This document shows positions 1 through 8,642 of a DNA stretch of 11,445 nucleotides, piece by piece (position 1 is the first letter of the stretch; each line of letters begins with the position of its first letter). The stretch spans positions 1 to 11,445 of the forward strand of contig CAMDJU010000066.1 in NCBI GenBank assembly GCA_945900695.1, in the 5' to 3' direction. A program made the translations under genes and the position numbers. The stretch is from Bordetella parapertussis (lineage in GTDB: Bacteria > Pseudomonadota > Gammaproteobacteria > Burkholderiales > Burkholderiaceae_C). The notes beneath the pieces are model-generated. The model was given only the letters and a program-made list of their open reading frames with translations. It was not told the origin of the DNA and ran no database searches.

Positions 1-3000
1 GCCAAGATCGCACCATAAGGCACTTTGTGGCGCTCGCGCTCGCGACCAATCTCGTCATGGATGATGATTTCACCTGAACGCGAAATCACCACCAACTCAC
101 CTTTGCTGTTGGTCACATAGCGCATGGTTGGGTTGAAACCAATCACACCACTGGATTTGGCTTCGACATTGGAGGCCACTGCCGCCCGTGATGCGGCGCC
201 ACCGATGTGGAAGGTCCGCATCGTCAACTGGGTACCCGGTTCACCAATGGATTGGGCCGCAATCACACCCACGGCCTCGCCAATGTTGACTTCACCACCC
301 CGACCCAGGTCGCGGCCATAGCATTTGGCACACAGACCAAAGCGGGTTTCACACGTCAGCGCGGTGCGCACCTTGACCTCGTCCACACCAGCCGCCTCGA
401 GCATGTCCAGCGCATCTTCATCCAGCATTGCGCCAGGATGGATCAACACACTTTGGTTCTCGGGGTGCATCACGTCGTCGGTGGTGGTGCGACCCAAAAT
501 ACGGTCGCGCAAAGACTCAATGACTTCGCCACCCTCGACGATGGCGCGCATCAATTGGCCGTTTGACGTGCCGCAATCGGGCACAGTGACGACCAAGTCT
601 TGGGTCACATCGACCAAGCGACGGGTCAGGTAACCTGAGTTGGCGGTTTTCAACGCCGTGTCAGCCAAACCTTTGCGTGCGCCGTGGGTCGAGATGAAGT
701 ACTGAAGCACGTTCAGGCCTTCGCGGAAGTTGGCGGTGATCGGCGTCTCAATGATGGAGCCGTCCGGCTTGGCCATCAAGCCACGCATACCCGCCAACTG
801 GCGAATTTGGGCCGCAGAACCACGCGCACCCGAGTCGGCCATCATGTAAATGGAGTTGAAAGACTCTTGCTCCACCTCATTGCCATGGCGGTCAATGGTT
901 TTTTCTTTGCGCAGTTGGTCCATCATGACCTTGGACACGTGGTCGCCAGCCTTGCCCCAAATATCCACCACTTTGTTGTAGCGCTCACCAACGGTCACCA
1001 AACCGGACACATATTGTTGTTCGATTTCTTTGACTTCTTTTTCGGCGCTTTCAATGATGGCGTGCTTTTCATGCGGCACCAACATATCATCAATGGCGAT
1101 CGAGATGCCGGCACGGGTGGCCAAGCGGAAACCGTTTTGCAGCAACTTGTCGGCAAAGACCACCGTCTCTTTCAAGCCGCACCGGCGGAAAGAGGTGTTG
1201 ATCAAGCGAGAAATTTCTTTCTTTTTGAGCGCTTTGTTCAGGTTGCTGAAAGCCAAGCCCTTGGGCAAGATTTCCGACAACAGCGCACGACCCGCCGTGG
1301 TGTCCACCAAAGCGGTGGCCGATGTGAACTCGCCCGTGACCTTGTCCTTGGTCCACTCGGTCAAGCGCACGCTGATCTTGGCCGTCATCTCCACAATGCC
1401 CGCATCCAAAGCCCGCTGCAATTCATAGGTGTCGGCAAAGACCATGCCTTCACCTTTGCCATTGATGCGCTCTCGGGTTGAGTAGTACAAGCCCAGCACC
1501 ACGTCTTGCGACGGCACGATGGATGGCTCACCTGACGCGGGGAACAACACATTGTTGGAAGCCAGCATCAAGGTGCGGCATTCCATTTGTGCTTCGACCG
1601 ACAAGGGCACGTGCACGGCCATTTGGTCGCCGTCAAAGTCGGCGTTGAAGGCTGAACACACCAAGGGGTGTAACTGAATGGCTTTGCCTTCGATCAGAAT
1701 CGGCTCAAAGGCTTGGATGCCCAAACGATGCAAGGTCGGTGCGCGGTTGAGCAACACCGGGTGCTCTTTGATGACCTCTTCCAAGATGTCCCACACCACG
1801 GCTGTGCCGGATTCCACTTCTTTCTTGGCCGCTTTGATGGTGGTGGCAATGCCCATGGCTTCTAAGCGAGAGAAGATGAAGGGCTTGAACAATTCCAGCG
1901 CCATCAATTTGGGCAGGCCACACTGGTGCAGCTTGAGGGTTGGGCCCACGGTGATGACCGAACGACCCGAATAGTCCACCCGCTTGCCCAGCAAGTTTTG
2001 GCGGAAGCGACCGCTCTTGCCTTTGATCATGTCGGCCAAAGACTTGAGGGCGCGCTTGTTGGCACCCGTCATGGCCTTGCCGCGGCGACCGTTGTCGAGC
2101 AAGCTGTCAACGGCTTCTTGCAGCATGCGCTTTTCGTTGCGCGCGATGATCTCTGGCGCCTTCAACTCCAGCAAACGGCGCAAACGGCTGTTGCGGTTGA
2201 TCACCCGGCGATACAGGTCATTGAGGTCGGAGGTCGCAAAACGGCCACCGTCCAGGGGCACCAAGGGGCGCAGATCGGGCGGCAGCACCGGCAACACCGA
2301 CAACACCATCCACTCCGGCTTGATGCCAGACTTCTTGAAAGCCTCCAGCACTTTGAGGCGCTTGGAGTTCTTCTTCACCTTGACTTCAGAGCCCGTCAGG
2401 TCACCACGCAGGCGCTCAATTTCGGAATCGATTTCGATGCCTTCGAGCAGTTCGCGAATACCTTCTGCACCCATCTTGGCGACAAATTCGTCACCAAACT
2501 CTTTGAGTTTGGCATCGTAGTCATCTTCGGTCATGATGCCGTACTTCTTGAGTGGTGTCATGCCTGGGTCTGTGACCACATAGGCTTCAAAGTAAAGCAC
2601 GCGCTCAATGTCGCGCAAGGTCATGTCCAGCACCAAGCCCAATCGGCTGGGCAAGGACTTCAAAAACCAAATGTGGGCGCAAGGTGCGGCCAAATCGATG
2701 TGGCCCATGCGTTCGCGGCGCACTTTGGTTTGGGTGACTTCAACACCGCACTTTTCACAAATGACGCCGCGGTGCTTCAAGCGCTTGTACTTGCCGCACA
2801 GGCATTCGTAGTCTTTGATGGGCCCGAAAATTTTGGCGCAAAACAAGCCATCACGTTCGGGCTTGAAGGTGCGGTAGTTGATGGTTTCAGGCTTTTTGAT
2901 TTCGCCGAAAGACCACGAACGGATTTTCTCCGGGGAAGCCAGTCCAATTTTGATGGCATCAAAATGCTCATCGGGCGTGAACTGCTTGAACAGGTCGAGT

Positions 3001-3011
3001 AATGATTTCAT
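1..3011 (-). CDS. rpoC: RNA polymerase subunit beta' (RpoC), N-terminal ~1003 residues; 3' end outside the window
   Basis: The largest catalytic subunit of RNA polymerase. It reads without interruption from ATG at 3011 to the window edge; E. coli beta' has 1407 residues, so roughly 400 C-terminal residues are missing because the window ends. The N-terminal zinc-binding domain has Cys70, Cys72, Cys85 and Cys88. The active-site Mg2+ motif NADFDGDQM has its three Asp at 458, 460 and 462 (E. coli 460, 462, 464). The second zinc site is Cys813, Cys887, Cys894 and Cys897. The bridge helix lies in the stretch before Cys813, and trigger-loop residues MRTFH end at His935 (E. coli His936). After the trigger loop the reading frame enters what resembles the proteobacterial SI3 insertion, with a KVPYGAIL stretch at the edge. 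An AAGGA ribosome binding site lies 7 nt before the ATG. The gene follows rpoB by 82 bp and is almost certainly co-transcribed with it. Confidence 0.98.
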   Translation of the reverse strand, partial: MKSLLDLFKQFTPDEHFDAIKIGLASPEKIRSWSFGEIKKPETINYRTFKPERDGLFCAKIFGPIKDYECLCGKYKRLKHRGVICEKCGVEVTQTKVRRERMGHIDLAAPCAHIWFLKSLPSRLGLVLDMTLRDIERVLYFEAYVVTDPGMTPLKKYGIMTEDDYDAKLKEFGDEFVAKMGAEGIRELLEGIEIDSEIERLRGDLTGSEVKVKKNSKRLKVLEAFKKSGIKPEWMVLSVLPVLPPDLRPLVPLDGGRFATSDLNDLYRRVINRNSRLRRLLELKAPEIIARNEKRMLQEAVDSLLDNGRRGKAMTGANKRALKSLADMIKGKSGRFRQNLLGKRVDYSGRSVITVGPTLKLHQCGLPKLMALELFKPFIFSRLEAMGIATTIKAAKKEVESGTAVVWDILEEVIKEHPVLLNRAPTLHRLGIQAFEPILIEGKAIQLHPLVCSAFNADFDGDQMAVHVPLSVEAQMECRTLMLASNNVLFPASGEPSIVPSQDVVLGLYYSTRERINGKGEGMVFADTYELQRALDAGIVEMTAKISVRLTEWTKDKVTGEFTSATALVDTTAGRALLSEILPKGLAFSNLNKALKKKEISRLINTSFRRCGLKETVVFADKLLQNGFRLATRAGISIAIDDMLVPHEKHAIIESAEKEVKEIEQQYVSGLVTVGERYNKVVDIWGKAGDHVSKVMMDQLRKEKTIDRHGNEVEQESFNSIYMMADSGARGSAAQIRQLAGMRGLMAKPDGSIIETPITANFREGLNVLQYFISTHGARKGLADTALKTANSGYLTRRLVDVTQDLVVTVPDCGTSNGQLMRAIVEGGEVIESLRDRILGRTTTDDVMHPENQSVLIHPGAMLDEDALDMLEAAGVDEVKVRTALTCETRFGLCAKCYGRDLGRGGEVNIGEAVGVIAAQSIGEPGTQLTMRTFHIGGAASRAAVASNVEAKSSGVIGFNPTMRYVTNSKGELVVISRSGEIIIHDEIGRERERHKVPYGAIL

Positions 3012-3052
3012 GTTTTCATCCTTAAAAGTGAGAGTCTTGATCTGATTTATCG

Positions 3053-3081
3053 CTGCGCCTGGGGCCAGGGCCTTGGCGCAG
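3053..3081 (-). promoter_or_regulatory. Hairpin in the rpoB–rpoC spacer
   Basis: A perfect 7-bp inverted repeat (CTGCGCC / GGCGCAG) encloses 15 nt of GC-rich sequence in the 82-bp gap between the rpoB stop and the rpoC start. The transcript has no U-run after the stem, so it is unlikely to be an intrinsic terminator. It could be a processing or stability element, or chance. The pairing is seen directly; the role is inferred. Confidence 0.45.
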
Positions 3082-3093
3082 TCAGCTTCAACA

Positions 3094-6000
3094 TCACGAG
3101 CGCTCTAACTCAATATCAATGCCCAATGAACGAATTTCTTTCACCAACACGTTGAACGATTCGGGCATGCCCGCTTCGATGGCGTGTTCGCCTTTGACAA
3201 TGCTTTCGTACACCTTGGTGCGGCCTTGCACGTCGTCGGATTTGACGGTGAGCATTTCCTGCAACGTGTAAGAAGCGCCATAAGCCTCCAGCGCCCACAC
3301 TTCCATCTCGCCAAAGCGCTGACCGCCAAACTGAGCTTTGCCGCCCAAGGGTTGTTGGGTGACCAAGCTGTATGGTCCTGTGGAGCGGGCGTGCATCTTG
3401 TCGTCCACCAAGTGGTGCAACTTGAGAACGTGCATGTAGCCCACCGTGGTCTCACGCTCAAAGGCGTCACCGGTGCAACCGTCATAAAGCTGGGCCTGCG
3501 TGCGGTTGGCGTTCAGCCCTTTGATGCGGGCCACGTCTTCTGGGTAAGCCAAGTGCAACATGGCCCGGGTTTCGGTTTCTGATGCGCCATCAAACACAGG
3601 GGTCGCGAAGGGGATGCCATGCTGCAAATTGCCAGCCATCTCCAAAATTTCGGCATCACTGAGGTTGTCCAGTGTCTCTTTGTGGCCAGTGTTGTTGTAC
3701 AGGTGGTCCAAGAACTTGCGCACCTCTGCCATTTTGGAGTGGGCTTGCAGCATGTCACCAATGCGCTGACCGATGCCTTTGGCTGCCCATCCCAAGTGGA
3801 CTTCGAGCACCTGGCCCACGTTCATGCGCGAAGGCACGCCCAGAGGGTTCAGCACGATGTCACATGGGGTGCCATCGGCCATGTAAGGCATGTCTTCGAC
3901 GGGCACGATTTTGGAGACCACGCCTTTGTTGCCGTGGCGACCCGCCATCTTGTCACCGGGCTGCAAGCGGCGCTTCACAGCCAAGTAAACCTTCACCATC
4001 TTCAGCACACCCGCTGGCAACTCGTCGCCTTGGGTGAGTTTTTTGCGCTTTTCCTCAAAAGCCAAATCGAAGCTGTGACGCGTCTGGGCCAAGGCATTTT
4101 TGATGCTCTCGAGCTGCGCAGCCACATCTTCATCGGCCGGGCGAATGTCAAACCAGTGGAATTTTTCCACGCTATCGAGATAAGCCTTGTCGATCTGGCT
4201 GCCCTTGGGCAGTTTGTTGGGACCTCCATTGGCGGTTTTGCCCGCCAGCAGTTTGCCAATGCGGTCAAATGCGTCGGCTTCAACGATGCGCAACTGGTCA
4301 TTCAAGTCCAAGCGGAAACGCTTCAACTCGTCGTCAATGATTTGCTGGGCACGCTTGTCACGAACGATGCCTTCACGGGTGAAGACCTGGACATCGATGA
4401 CCGTGCCTTGTGAGCCCTGGTCCACGCGCAGCGAGGTGTCTTTCACGTCCGATGCTTTTTCGCCAAAGATGGCTCGCAGCAGTTTTTCTTCTGGCGTCAG
4501 GGTGGTTTCGCCTTTGGGTGTGACCTTGCCCACCAACACGTCGCCTGGCTGCACTTCTGCACCCACATAAATGATGCCCGAATCGTCCAAGCGATTGAGC
4601 TGTTGCTCGGCCAGGTTGGGGATGTCGCGGGTGATCTCTTCTGCCCCGAGCTTGGTGTCACGCGCCATGACCACCAACTCTTCAATGTGAATGGATGTGA
4701 AGCGGTCTTCAGAGACCACCCGTTCAGAGATCAGGATCGAGTCTTCAAAGTTGTAACCATTCCAAGGCATGAAAGCCACCAACATGTTCTGGCCCAGCGC
4801 CAACTCACCCAAATCGGTGGAAGCACCGTCGGCAATCACATCGCCTTTGGCCAGATTGTCACCTTGCTTCACGATGGGGCGCTGATGGATGTTGGTGTTT
4901 TGATTAGAACGTTGATACTTGATCAGGTTGTAAATGTCCACGCCGACTTCACCGGCTTGTGTCTCGGCGTCATTGACGCGCACCACGATGCGGGTGGCAT
5001 CCACATAGTCGACCACGCCGCCACGGGTGGCCGTGACCACAGTGCCCGAGTCAATGGCGGCCACGCGCTCAATGCCCGTGCCCACAAAGGCTTTTTCTGG
5101 CCGCAAAACTGGCACAGCCTGGCGCTGCATGTTGGCGCCCATCAAAGCGCGGTTGGCATCATCGTGCTCCAAGAAAGGCACCAAGGATGCCGCCACAGAC
5201 ACGATCTGGGCCGGTGACACGTCCATGTACTGAACGCGCGCTGCGCCAACCAAAATGGACTCGCCTTTTTCACGGGCAGACACCAGTTCGTCGGTCAAGC
5301 GGCCTTCTTTGTCCAGCGAGGCGTTGGCTTGGGCAATCACATACTTGCCTTCTTCGATGGCTGACAAGTAGTCGATGTCCATCGTGACCTTGCCTTCAAC
5401 CACTTGGCGATACGGCGTTTCAATGAAGCCGTACTCGTTCAAGCGGGCGTACAAGGCCAGGGAGTTGATCAGGCCAATGTTGGGACCTTCAGGGGTTTCA
5501 ATCGGGCACACACGGCCATAGTGGGTGACGTGCACATCGCGCACCTCAAAGCCAGCACGTTCGCGGGTCAAACCGCCTGGGCCCAGGGCAGAGACACGGC
5601 GCTTGTGCGTGATCTCGGACAAGGGGTTGGTCTGGTCCATGAACTGTGACAACTGCGACGCGCCAAAAAACTCTTTCAGGGCCGCAGAAATGGGCTTGGA
5701 ATTGATCAAGTCGTGGGGCATCAATGGCTCTTGCTCGGCCTGGCCCAAACGCTCTTTCACCGCCTTTTCAATCCGCGCCAAACCGGTGCGGTATTGGTTT
5801 TCAGCCAACTCGCCCACGCAGCGAACACGGCGATTGCCCAGGTGATCAATGTCGTCGACTTCGCCATTGCCATTGCGCAGATCAACCAGGATCTTTACCA
5901 CGGCCATGATGTCTTCGTTGTTGAGCACCATGGGGCCAGTGCTTTCGGGACGGCCCACTTTGGCGTTGAACTTCATGCGGCCCACACGCGACAAGTCGTA

Positions 6001-7206
6001 GGTGTCGGGGTTGTAGAACAAACGCTGGAACAAAGCTTGTACCGCGTCTTCGGTGGGCGGCTCGCCAGGGCGCATCATGCGGTAAATGGCGACACGGGCG
6101 GCAAACTCATCTGCGGTCTCATCGATGCGCAGGGTTTGAGAAATATAAGCGCCTTGGTCGAGTTCGTTGGTGTAAATGCACTGCAACTCTTGGACATCGC
6201 TGGTGCGCATTTTTTTCAACAAGGCCTCGGTCAACTCTTCGTTGGCTTTGGCAATGATTTCACCGGTTTCGGCGTCCACAATGTTGCGGGCCATCACGCG
6301 GCCGATCAAAAAGTCTTCTGGCACACTGATGTGGGTGGTACCTGTTTGCTCGAGCTCACGGGTGTGGCGGGCAGTGACCCGCTTGTCCTTGGCCACCACG
6401 ACCACGCCCGATTTGTCGGTGATGTCAAAACGCGCCACTTCACCGCGCAAACGCTCAGCGACAAACTCCATTTGCGCGCCCGTCTCCATCAAGCGGAAGT
6501 TGTCGTTCACAAAGAAGTTGGCCAGGATGGATTCGTTGTTCAAACCAATGGCCTTGAGCAGAATCGTCACCGGCATCTTGCGGCGGCGGTCGACGCGGAA
6601 ATACAGCATGTCTTTGGGGTCAAACTCAAAGTCCAACCACGACCCGCGGTAAGGGATGATGCGTGCTGAAAACAGCAATTTGCCCGAGCTGTGGGTCTTT
6701 CCCTTGTCGTGTTCAAAAAACACGCCAGGCGAGCGGTGCAACTGAGACACGATCACGCGCTCGGTGCCGTTGATGATGAACGATCCCTTGTCGGTCATCA
6801 GGGGCACTTCGCCCATGTAGACCTCTTGCTCTTTAACTTCTTTGACCACCTTGGATTGGGGGGTCGATGAATCACGGTCATAAATGATCAGTTGCACGCG
6901 GGCGCGCACGGCAGAGCCGAAGGTCAAACCACGGGTTTGGCATTCGCGCACATCAAAAGCGGGCTTGGCCAGGTTGTATTCCAAAAATTTCATCTCCACA
7001 AAACCGTTGTGCGAGACGATCGGGAAAGCCGCTTCAAAAGCCGCTTGCAAGCCCTCAGGCGTGCGTTTTTTGGGATTGGTTTCGGCTTGCAAAAAAGCGG
7101 TGTACGCGTCTTTTTGCATCTGCAACAGGTAGGGGACTTCGAGCACGCTGTCACGGGTGCCAAAGCTTTTGCGCACGCGTTTGCGTTCTGTGTAGGTGTA
7201 GGCCAT
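3094..7206 (-). CDS. rpoB: RNA polymerase subunit beta (RpoB), complete, 1370 aa
   Basis: The second-largest RNA polymerase subunit, forming the catalytic cleft with beta' and carrying the rifampicin pocket. E. coli RpoB is 1342 aa; 1370 is in the range I expect for Burkholderiales. The rifampicin-cluster core [20 protein letters not shown] is present, with Gln521, Asp524, His534, Ser539 and Leu541 at the places of E. coli 513, 516, 526, 531 and 533, so the pocket looks wild type (sensitive). The catalytic-side motif [17 protein letters not shown] has Lys1086 and Lys1094 (E. coli 1065 and 1073). The C-terminal clamp-contact motif [20 protein letters not shown] is intact. Sequence resembling the proteobacterial insertions SI1 and SI2 is present. 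The start is ATG with GGAG 5 nt upstream. It lies 240 bp after rplL, behind a hairpin cluster, and 82 bp before rpoC. Confidence 0.99.
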   Translation of the reverse strand: MAYTYTERKRVRKSFGTRDSVLEVPYLLQMQKDAYTAFLQAETNPKKRTPEGLQAAFEAAFPIVSHNGFVEMKFLEYNLAKPAFDVRECQTRGLTFGSAVRARVQLIIYDRDSSTPQSKVVKEVKEQEVYMGEVPLMTDKGSFIINGTERVIVSQLHRSPGVFFEHDKGKTHSSGKLLFSARIIPYRGSWLDFEFDPKDMLYFRVDRRRKMPVTILLKAIGLNNESILANFFVNDNFRLMETGAQMEFVAERLRGEVARFDITDKSGVVVVAKDKRVTARHTRELEQTGTTHISVPEDFLIGRVMARNIVDAETGEIIAKANEELTEALLKKMRTSDVQELQCIYTNELDQGAYISQTLRIDETADEFAARVAIYRMMRPGEPPTEDAVQALFQRLFYNPDTYDLSRVGRMKFNAKVGRPESTGPMVLNNEDIMAVVKILVDLRNGNGEVDDIDHLGNRRVRCVGELAENQYRTGLARIEKAVKERLGQAEQEPLMPHDLINSKPISAALKEFFGASQLSQFMDQTNPLSEITHKRRVSALGPGGLTRERAGFEVRDVHVTHYGRVCPIETPEGPNIGLINSLALYARLNEYGFIETPYRQVVEGKVTMDIDYLSAIEEGKYVIAQANASLDKEGRLTDELVSAREKGESILVGAARVQYMDVSPAQIVSVAASLVPFLEHDDANRALMGANMQRQAVPVLRPEKAFVGTGIERVAAIDSGTVVTATRGGVVDYVDATRIVVRVNDAETQAGEVGVDIYNLIKYQRSNQNTNIHQRPIVKQGDNLAKGDVIADGASTDLGELALGQNMLVAFMPWNGYNFEDSILISERVVSEDRFTSIHIEELVVMARDTKLGAEEITRDIPNLAEQQLNRLDDSGIIYVGAEVQPGDVLVGKVTPKGETTLTPEEKLLRAIFGEKASDVKDTSLRVDQGSQGTVIDVQVFTREGIVRDKRAQQIIDDELKRFRLDLNDQLRIVEADAFDRIGKLLAGKTANGGPNKLPKGSQIDKAYLDSVEKFHWFDIRPADEDVAAQLESIKNALAQTRHSFDLAFEEKRKKLTQGDELPAGVLKMVKVYLAVKRRLQPGDKMAGRHGNKGVVSKIVPVEDMPYMADGTPCDIVLNPLGVPSRMNVGQVLEVHLGWAAKGIGQRIGDMLQAHSKMAEVRKFLDHLYNNTGHKETLDNLSDAEILEMAGNLQHGIPFATPVFDGASETETRAMLHLAYPEDVARIKGLNANRTQAQLYDGCTGDAFERETTVGYMHVLKLHHLVDDKMHARSTGPYSLVTQQPLGGKAQFGGQRFGEMEVWALEAYGASYTLQEMLTVKSDDVQGRTKVYESIVKGEHAIEAGMPESFNVLVKEIRSLGIDIELERS

Positions 7207-7271
7207 GAGATCTCCGGGCTTGATCTTTCAGGACTGTTTCAAGGCGAGGCTCAACACCCCCCACCTCAAAC

Positions 7272-7317
7272 TTGGCGGCTGGCCACTACCAGCGTTGGCG
7301 GACGGCCACGCATTGCA
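7272..7317. repeat. Two imperfect 23-bp tandem repeat copies in the rplL–rpoB spacer
   Basis: The plus-strand 15-mer TTGGCGGCTGGCCAC at 7272–7286 recurs as TTGGCGGACGGCCAC at 7295–7309 with two adjacent mismatches, giving a period of 23 bp; the last 8 bp of each unit have diverged. The repeat lies in the rpoB leader, upstream of the rpoB ribosome binding site. It may simply reflect local duplication; no function is evident. Confidence 0.5.
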
Positions 7318-7324
7318 CGTGGCC
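7304..7324 (-). promoter_or_regulatory. Hairpin in the rpoB leader
   Basis: A perfect 7-bp stem (GGCCACG / CGTGGCC) with a 7-nt loop, about 100 nt before the rpoB start. It uses the second copy of the 23-bp repeat as one arm, so it may have arisen with that duplication. There is no U-tract on the transcribed side. Its role is unknown; it is the last of four hairpins between rplL and rpoB. Confidence 0.45.
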
Positions 7325-7359
7325 CGAACCAAGGCGTCTTCCGCAGTCGGGTCAGAAGA

Positions 7360-7396
7360 CACTTGAAAGCGCCCCTAGTGGGAGTGCTTTCAAGTG
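7360..7396 (-). promoter_or_regulatory. Strong hairpin in the rplL–rpoB spacer (candidate attenuator or RNase III site)
   Basis: A perfect 11-bp stem (CACTTGAAAGC / GCTTTCAAGTG) is extended inward by further pairs, including a G·U and a CCC/GGG block around a 4-nt loop, with one bulged base: about 16 pairs in all. The transcript continues GUCUUCUGACCC after the stem, without the U-run an intrinsic terminator needs. In E. coli the rplL–rpoB spacer carries a partial terminator and an RNase III cleavage site that set polymerase against ribosomal protein output; this element sits in the equivalent place. The structure is seen; the function is inferred by position. Confidence 0.65.
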
Positions 7397-7412
7397 CGCT
7401 CTGAGAGCGCAC
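7394..7412 (-). promoter_or_regulatory. Hairpin overlapping the strong rplL–rpoB stem
   Basis: A perfect 8-bp inverted repeat (GTGCGCTC / GAGCGCAC) with a 3-nt loop. Its outer three bases (7394–7396) are also the outer three of the 11-bp stem, so the two helices cannot both be fully formed. The transcript makes this one first, then the 11-bp stem, so they could compete during transcription. Confidence 0.55.
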
Positions 7413-7414
7413 CG

Positions 7415-7436
7415 AGGGGCGGCATTTGCCACCCCT
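7415..7436 (-). promoter_or_regulatory. Hairpin just downstream of the rplL stop codon
   Basis: In the transcript a 9-bp stem (AGGGGUGGC / GCCGCCCCU, one G·U pair) closes an AAAU loop, beginning 10 nt after the rplL TAA. The wobble pair exists only in minus-strand RNA, since the plus-strand equivalent is an A–C mismatch, which fits an element acting in the operon transcript. It could protect the 3' end of a processed rplJL message. There is no U-run after it. Confidence 0.55.
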
Positions 7437-7446
7437 GATGAAACCA

Positions 7447-7824
7447 TTACTTGATTTCGGCTTTGGCGCCAGCTTCTTCGAGCTTTTTCTTGGCGGCTTC
7501 GGCGTCGGCCTTGGGCACAGCTTCTTTGACGTTTTTGGGTGCACCGTCGACCAGGTCTTTGGCTTCTTTCAAGCCCAAACCGGTGAGTTCACGCACCACC
7601 TTGATCACAGACACCTTGTTGGCGCCAGCTTCAAGCAAAACCACGTTGAACTCGGTTTGCTCTTCGACTGCAGCGGCTGCAGCACCGCCGCCACCAGCAG
7701 CGGGCGCGGCCATTGCGGCAGCGCTCACACCAAATTTCTCTTCGATGGCTTTCACCAAGTCGTTGAGTTCCATGACCGTCATGCTGTCAAGTGCGGTCAA
7801 AAATGCGTCTTTATCGAATGCCAT
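7447..7824 (-). CDS. rplL: 50S ribosomal protein L7/L12, 125 aa
   Basis: The mobile stalk protein that recruits and stimulates translational GTPases such as EF-Tu and EF-G; it binds the L10 C-terminal helix as dimers. Residues 1–33 form the helical dimerisation domain ([20 protein letters not shown]). An Ala/Gly-rich hinge covers about 35–54, with four Gly followed by five Ala. The globular factor-binding domain runs from about 56 to the end and includes the conserved [17 protein letters not shown] helix. The length is normal (E. coli 121). AGGA lies 8 nt before the ATG. It follows rplJ by 71 bp, the usual pairing with L10. The acidic, Ala-rich composition is typical of the family. Confidence 0.99.
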   Translation of the reverse strand: MAFDKDAFLTALDSMTVMELNDLVKAIEEKFGVSAAAMAAPAAGGGGAAAAAVEEQTEFNVVLLEAGANKVSVIKVVRELTGLGLKEAKDLVDGAPKNVKEAVPKADAEAAKKKLEEAGAKAEIK

Positions 7825-7885
7825 GTTGATTTCCTAACAATTGATCTATCTGTGCCATGCGTGCACGGCTTGTTGAACATTTGAA

Positions 7886-7906
7886 CTGCTGGCCCTTAGG
7901 CCGCAG
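7886..7906 (-). promoter_or_regulatory. Hairpin enclosing the rplJ stop codon
   Basis: CTGC and GGCC on one side pair with GGCC and GCAG on the other (8 bp with one bulged base), and the rplJ TAA (7898–7896) sits in the 4-nt loop. Ribosomes finishing rplJ must open it. It may affect termination or coupling to rplL, or be incidental to the Ala codons at the rplJ end. Confidence 0.35.
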
Positions 7907-8396
7907 CAGCTTCGCCTTTTTTCGCCGCCAAAGCACCCAACACCACGGCGGTGCGGGACATGGGCGACATGAGCAAGCCACACAACTGGGCCAACAACAC
8001 CTCTTTGGAGGGGATATTGGCCAATTGCTTGACGCCGTTGACGTCCAAGACTTTTCCGGAAATGGCGCCACCTCGGATCACCAACTTGTCGTTGGTTTTC
8101 GCGAAATCTGCCACCACTTTCGCGGCAGCAACGGCGTCCACAGAAAAGCCATAGATCAGGGGGCCGGTCATCTGGTCCGCCACCACTTCGAAACGGCTGC
8201 CGGCCACAGCACGGCGGGCCAATGTGTTTTTCAACACACTGAGCGTCACGCCAGAGCTGCGCGCTTGCGAGCGCAATTTCGTCATGTCAGCGACCGTGAT
8301 GCCGCGGTACTCCGCCATCACCAGCGTCTGTGCTTGAGTGGCGAGGCTGGTCACTTCTGCGATGACCGCTTCTTTCTCACTGCGATTCAGACTCAA
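7896..8396 (-). CDS. rplJ: 50S ribosomal protein L10, 166 aa, TTG start
   Basis: The stalk base protein: it binds 23S rRNA through its N-terminal domain and carries L7/L12 dimers on its C-terminal helix. The N-terminus [18 protein letters not shown] and the motif [14 protein letters not shown] match the family, and the C-terminal helix ([19 protein letters not shown] onward) is the L12 platform. At 166 aa it equals the E. coli protein (165). The start is TTG at 8396: an in-frame TAG lies at 8402–8400, AAGGAG is 6 nt upstream, and the next in-frame Met is residue 27, inside the conserved domain. It is preceded by a 246-bp structured leader. In E. coli the L10–L12 complex represses its own translation; the leader here suggests the same. 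Confidence 0.98.
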   Translation of the reverse strand: MSLNRSEKEAVIAEVTSLATQAQTLVMAEYRGITVADMTKLRSQARSSGVTLSVLKNTLARRAVAGSRFEVVADQMTGPLIYGFSVDAVAAAKVVADFAKTNDKLVIRGGAISGKVLDVNGVKQLANIPSKEVLLAQLCGLLMSPMSRTAVVLGALAAKKGEAAAA

Positions 8397-8402
8397 GGTC
8401 TA

Positions 8403-8408
8403 CTCCTT
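8403..8408 (-). promoter_or_regulatory. Ribosome binding site that fixes the rplJ TTG start
   Basis: AAGGAG, a near-perfect Shine–Dalgarno sequence, ends 6 nt before the TTG at 8396. It overlaps the in-frame TAG stop two codons upstream of the TTG, leaving no alternative upstream start. A strong site probably compensates for the weak initiator. Confidence 0.85.
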
Positions 8409-8423
8409 CTGAATGTGTCTTGG

Positions 8424-8440
8424 GTCAGGCCAGGCCTGAC
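8424..8440 (-). promoter_or_regulatory. Hairpin just upstream of the rplJ ribosome binding site
   Basis: A perfect 7-bp stem (GTCAGGC / GCCTGAC) with a 3-nt loop, ending 15 nt before the AAGGAG of rplJ. Its first-transcribed arm GUCAGG (8440–8435) can instead pair with CCUGAC at 8477–8472, an earlier copy of the same arm. The two pairings are mutually exclusive, which would suit a translational or transcriptional switch. A further 5-bp hairpin (8449–8463, CGCTG / CAGCG) lies between these copies. Confidence 0.5.
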
Positions 8441-8510
8441 TTGCAACACGCTGGGTTTCAGCGACCAGACTGTCAGGGAACAACTTGCGAGGTTCTATGT
8501 CAGCGGGATC

Positions 8511-8573
8511 GCCATCTGCGTTGGCTGGTGGATTAAGCGCTGTTTGCACAGCACACCAACGGTCTTGGATGGC
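8511..8573 (-). promoter_or_regulatory. Candidate L10 leader (autoregulatory L10–L12 binding structure)
   Basis: Three nested helices occur in the transcript upstream of rplJ. The outer is GCCAUC/GAUGGC (8573–8568 with 8516–8511), the middle CGUUGG/CCAACG (8561–8556 with 8524–8519), and the inner GCUGU/ACAGC with a GCAA loop (8552–8539). The internal loops are asymmetric: CAAGAC opposite CA, and UGU opposite a 14-nt strand containing CUUAAUCC. In E. coli and other bacteria the L10(L12) complex binds an rplJ leader of this kind, with a kink-turn-like loop, to repress rplJL translation. Position and architecture fit; identity is inferred, since I could not run a covariance model. It lies about 115 nt before the start codon. 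Confidence 0.65.
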
Positions 8574-8609
8574 CTAGCAAGACATGTCTGCCCTGCCAGC
8601 CCACCACTC

Positions 8610-8633
8610 AAGGCACCGCTTGCGCGGCGCCTT
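8610..8633 (-). promoter_or_regulatory. Stable GCAA-capped hairpin after rplA
   Basis: In the transcript AAGGCGCCGC pairs fully with GCGGUGCCUU (10 bp, one G·U) around a GCAA tetraloop, starting 9 nt after the rplA stop. No U-run follows (GAGUGGUGGG), so it is not a standard intrinsic terminator. It may protect the 3' end of the rplKA message, cause partial termination, or mark a processing point before the rplJ leader. Confidence 0.6.
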
Positions 8634-8642
8634 AATTTCTCC

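Noticed and set aside
1926..3002. 358-codon plus-strand open frame opposite rpoC
   Set aside because: Fully antisense to conserved rpoC; the composition is that of a codon-bias shadow.
5713..6669. 318-codon plus-strand open frame opposite rpoB
   Set aside because: Fully antisense to conserved rpoB, with no family resemblance.
8531..8559. Minus-strand TTGGTG, 17-bp spacer, TTAATC resembling a sigma-70 promoter for rplJ
   Set aside because: Both boxes are poor matches and are explained by the conserved-looking leader helices; a start here would also cut the leader in half.
8580..8589. 10-bp palindrome AGACATGTCT in the rplA–rplJ spacer
   Set aside because: An isolated 10-bp dyad with no flanking promoter elements or second copy; likely by chance.
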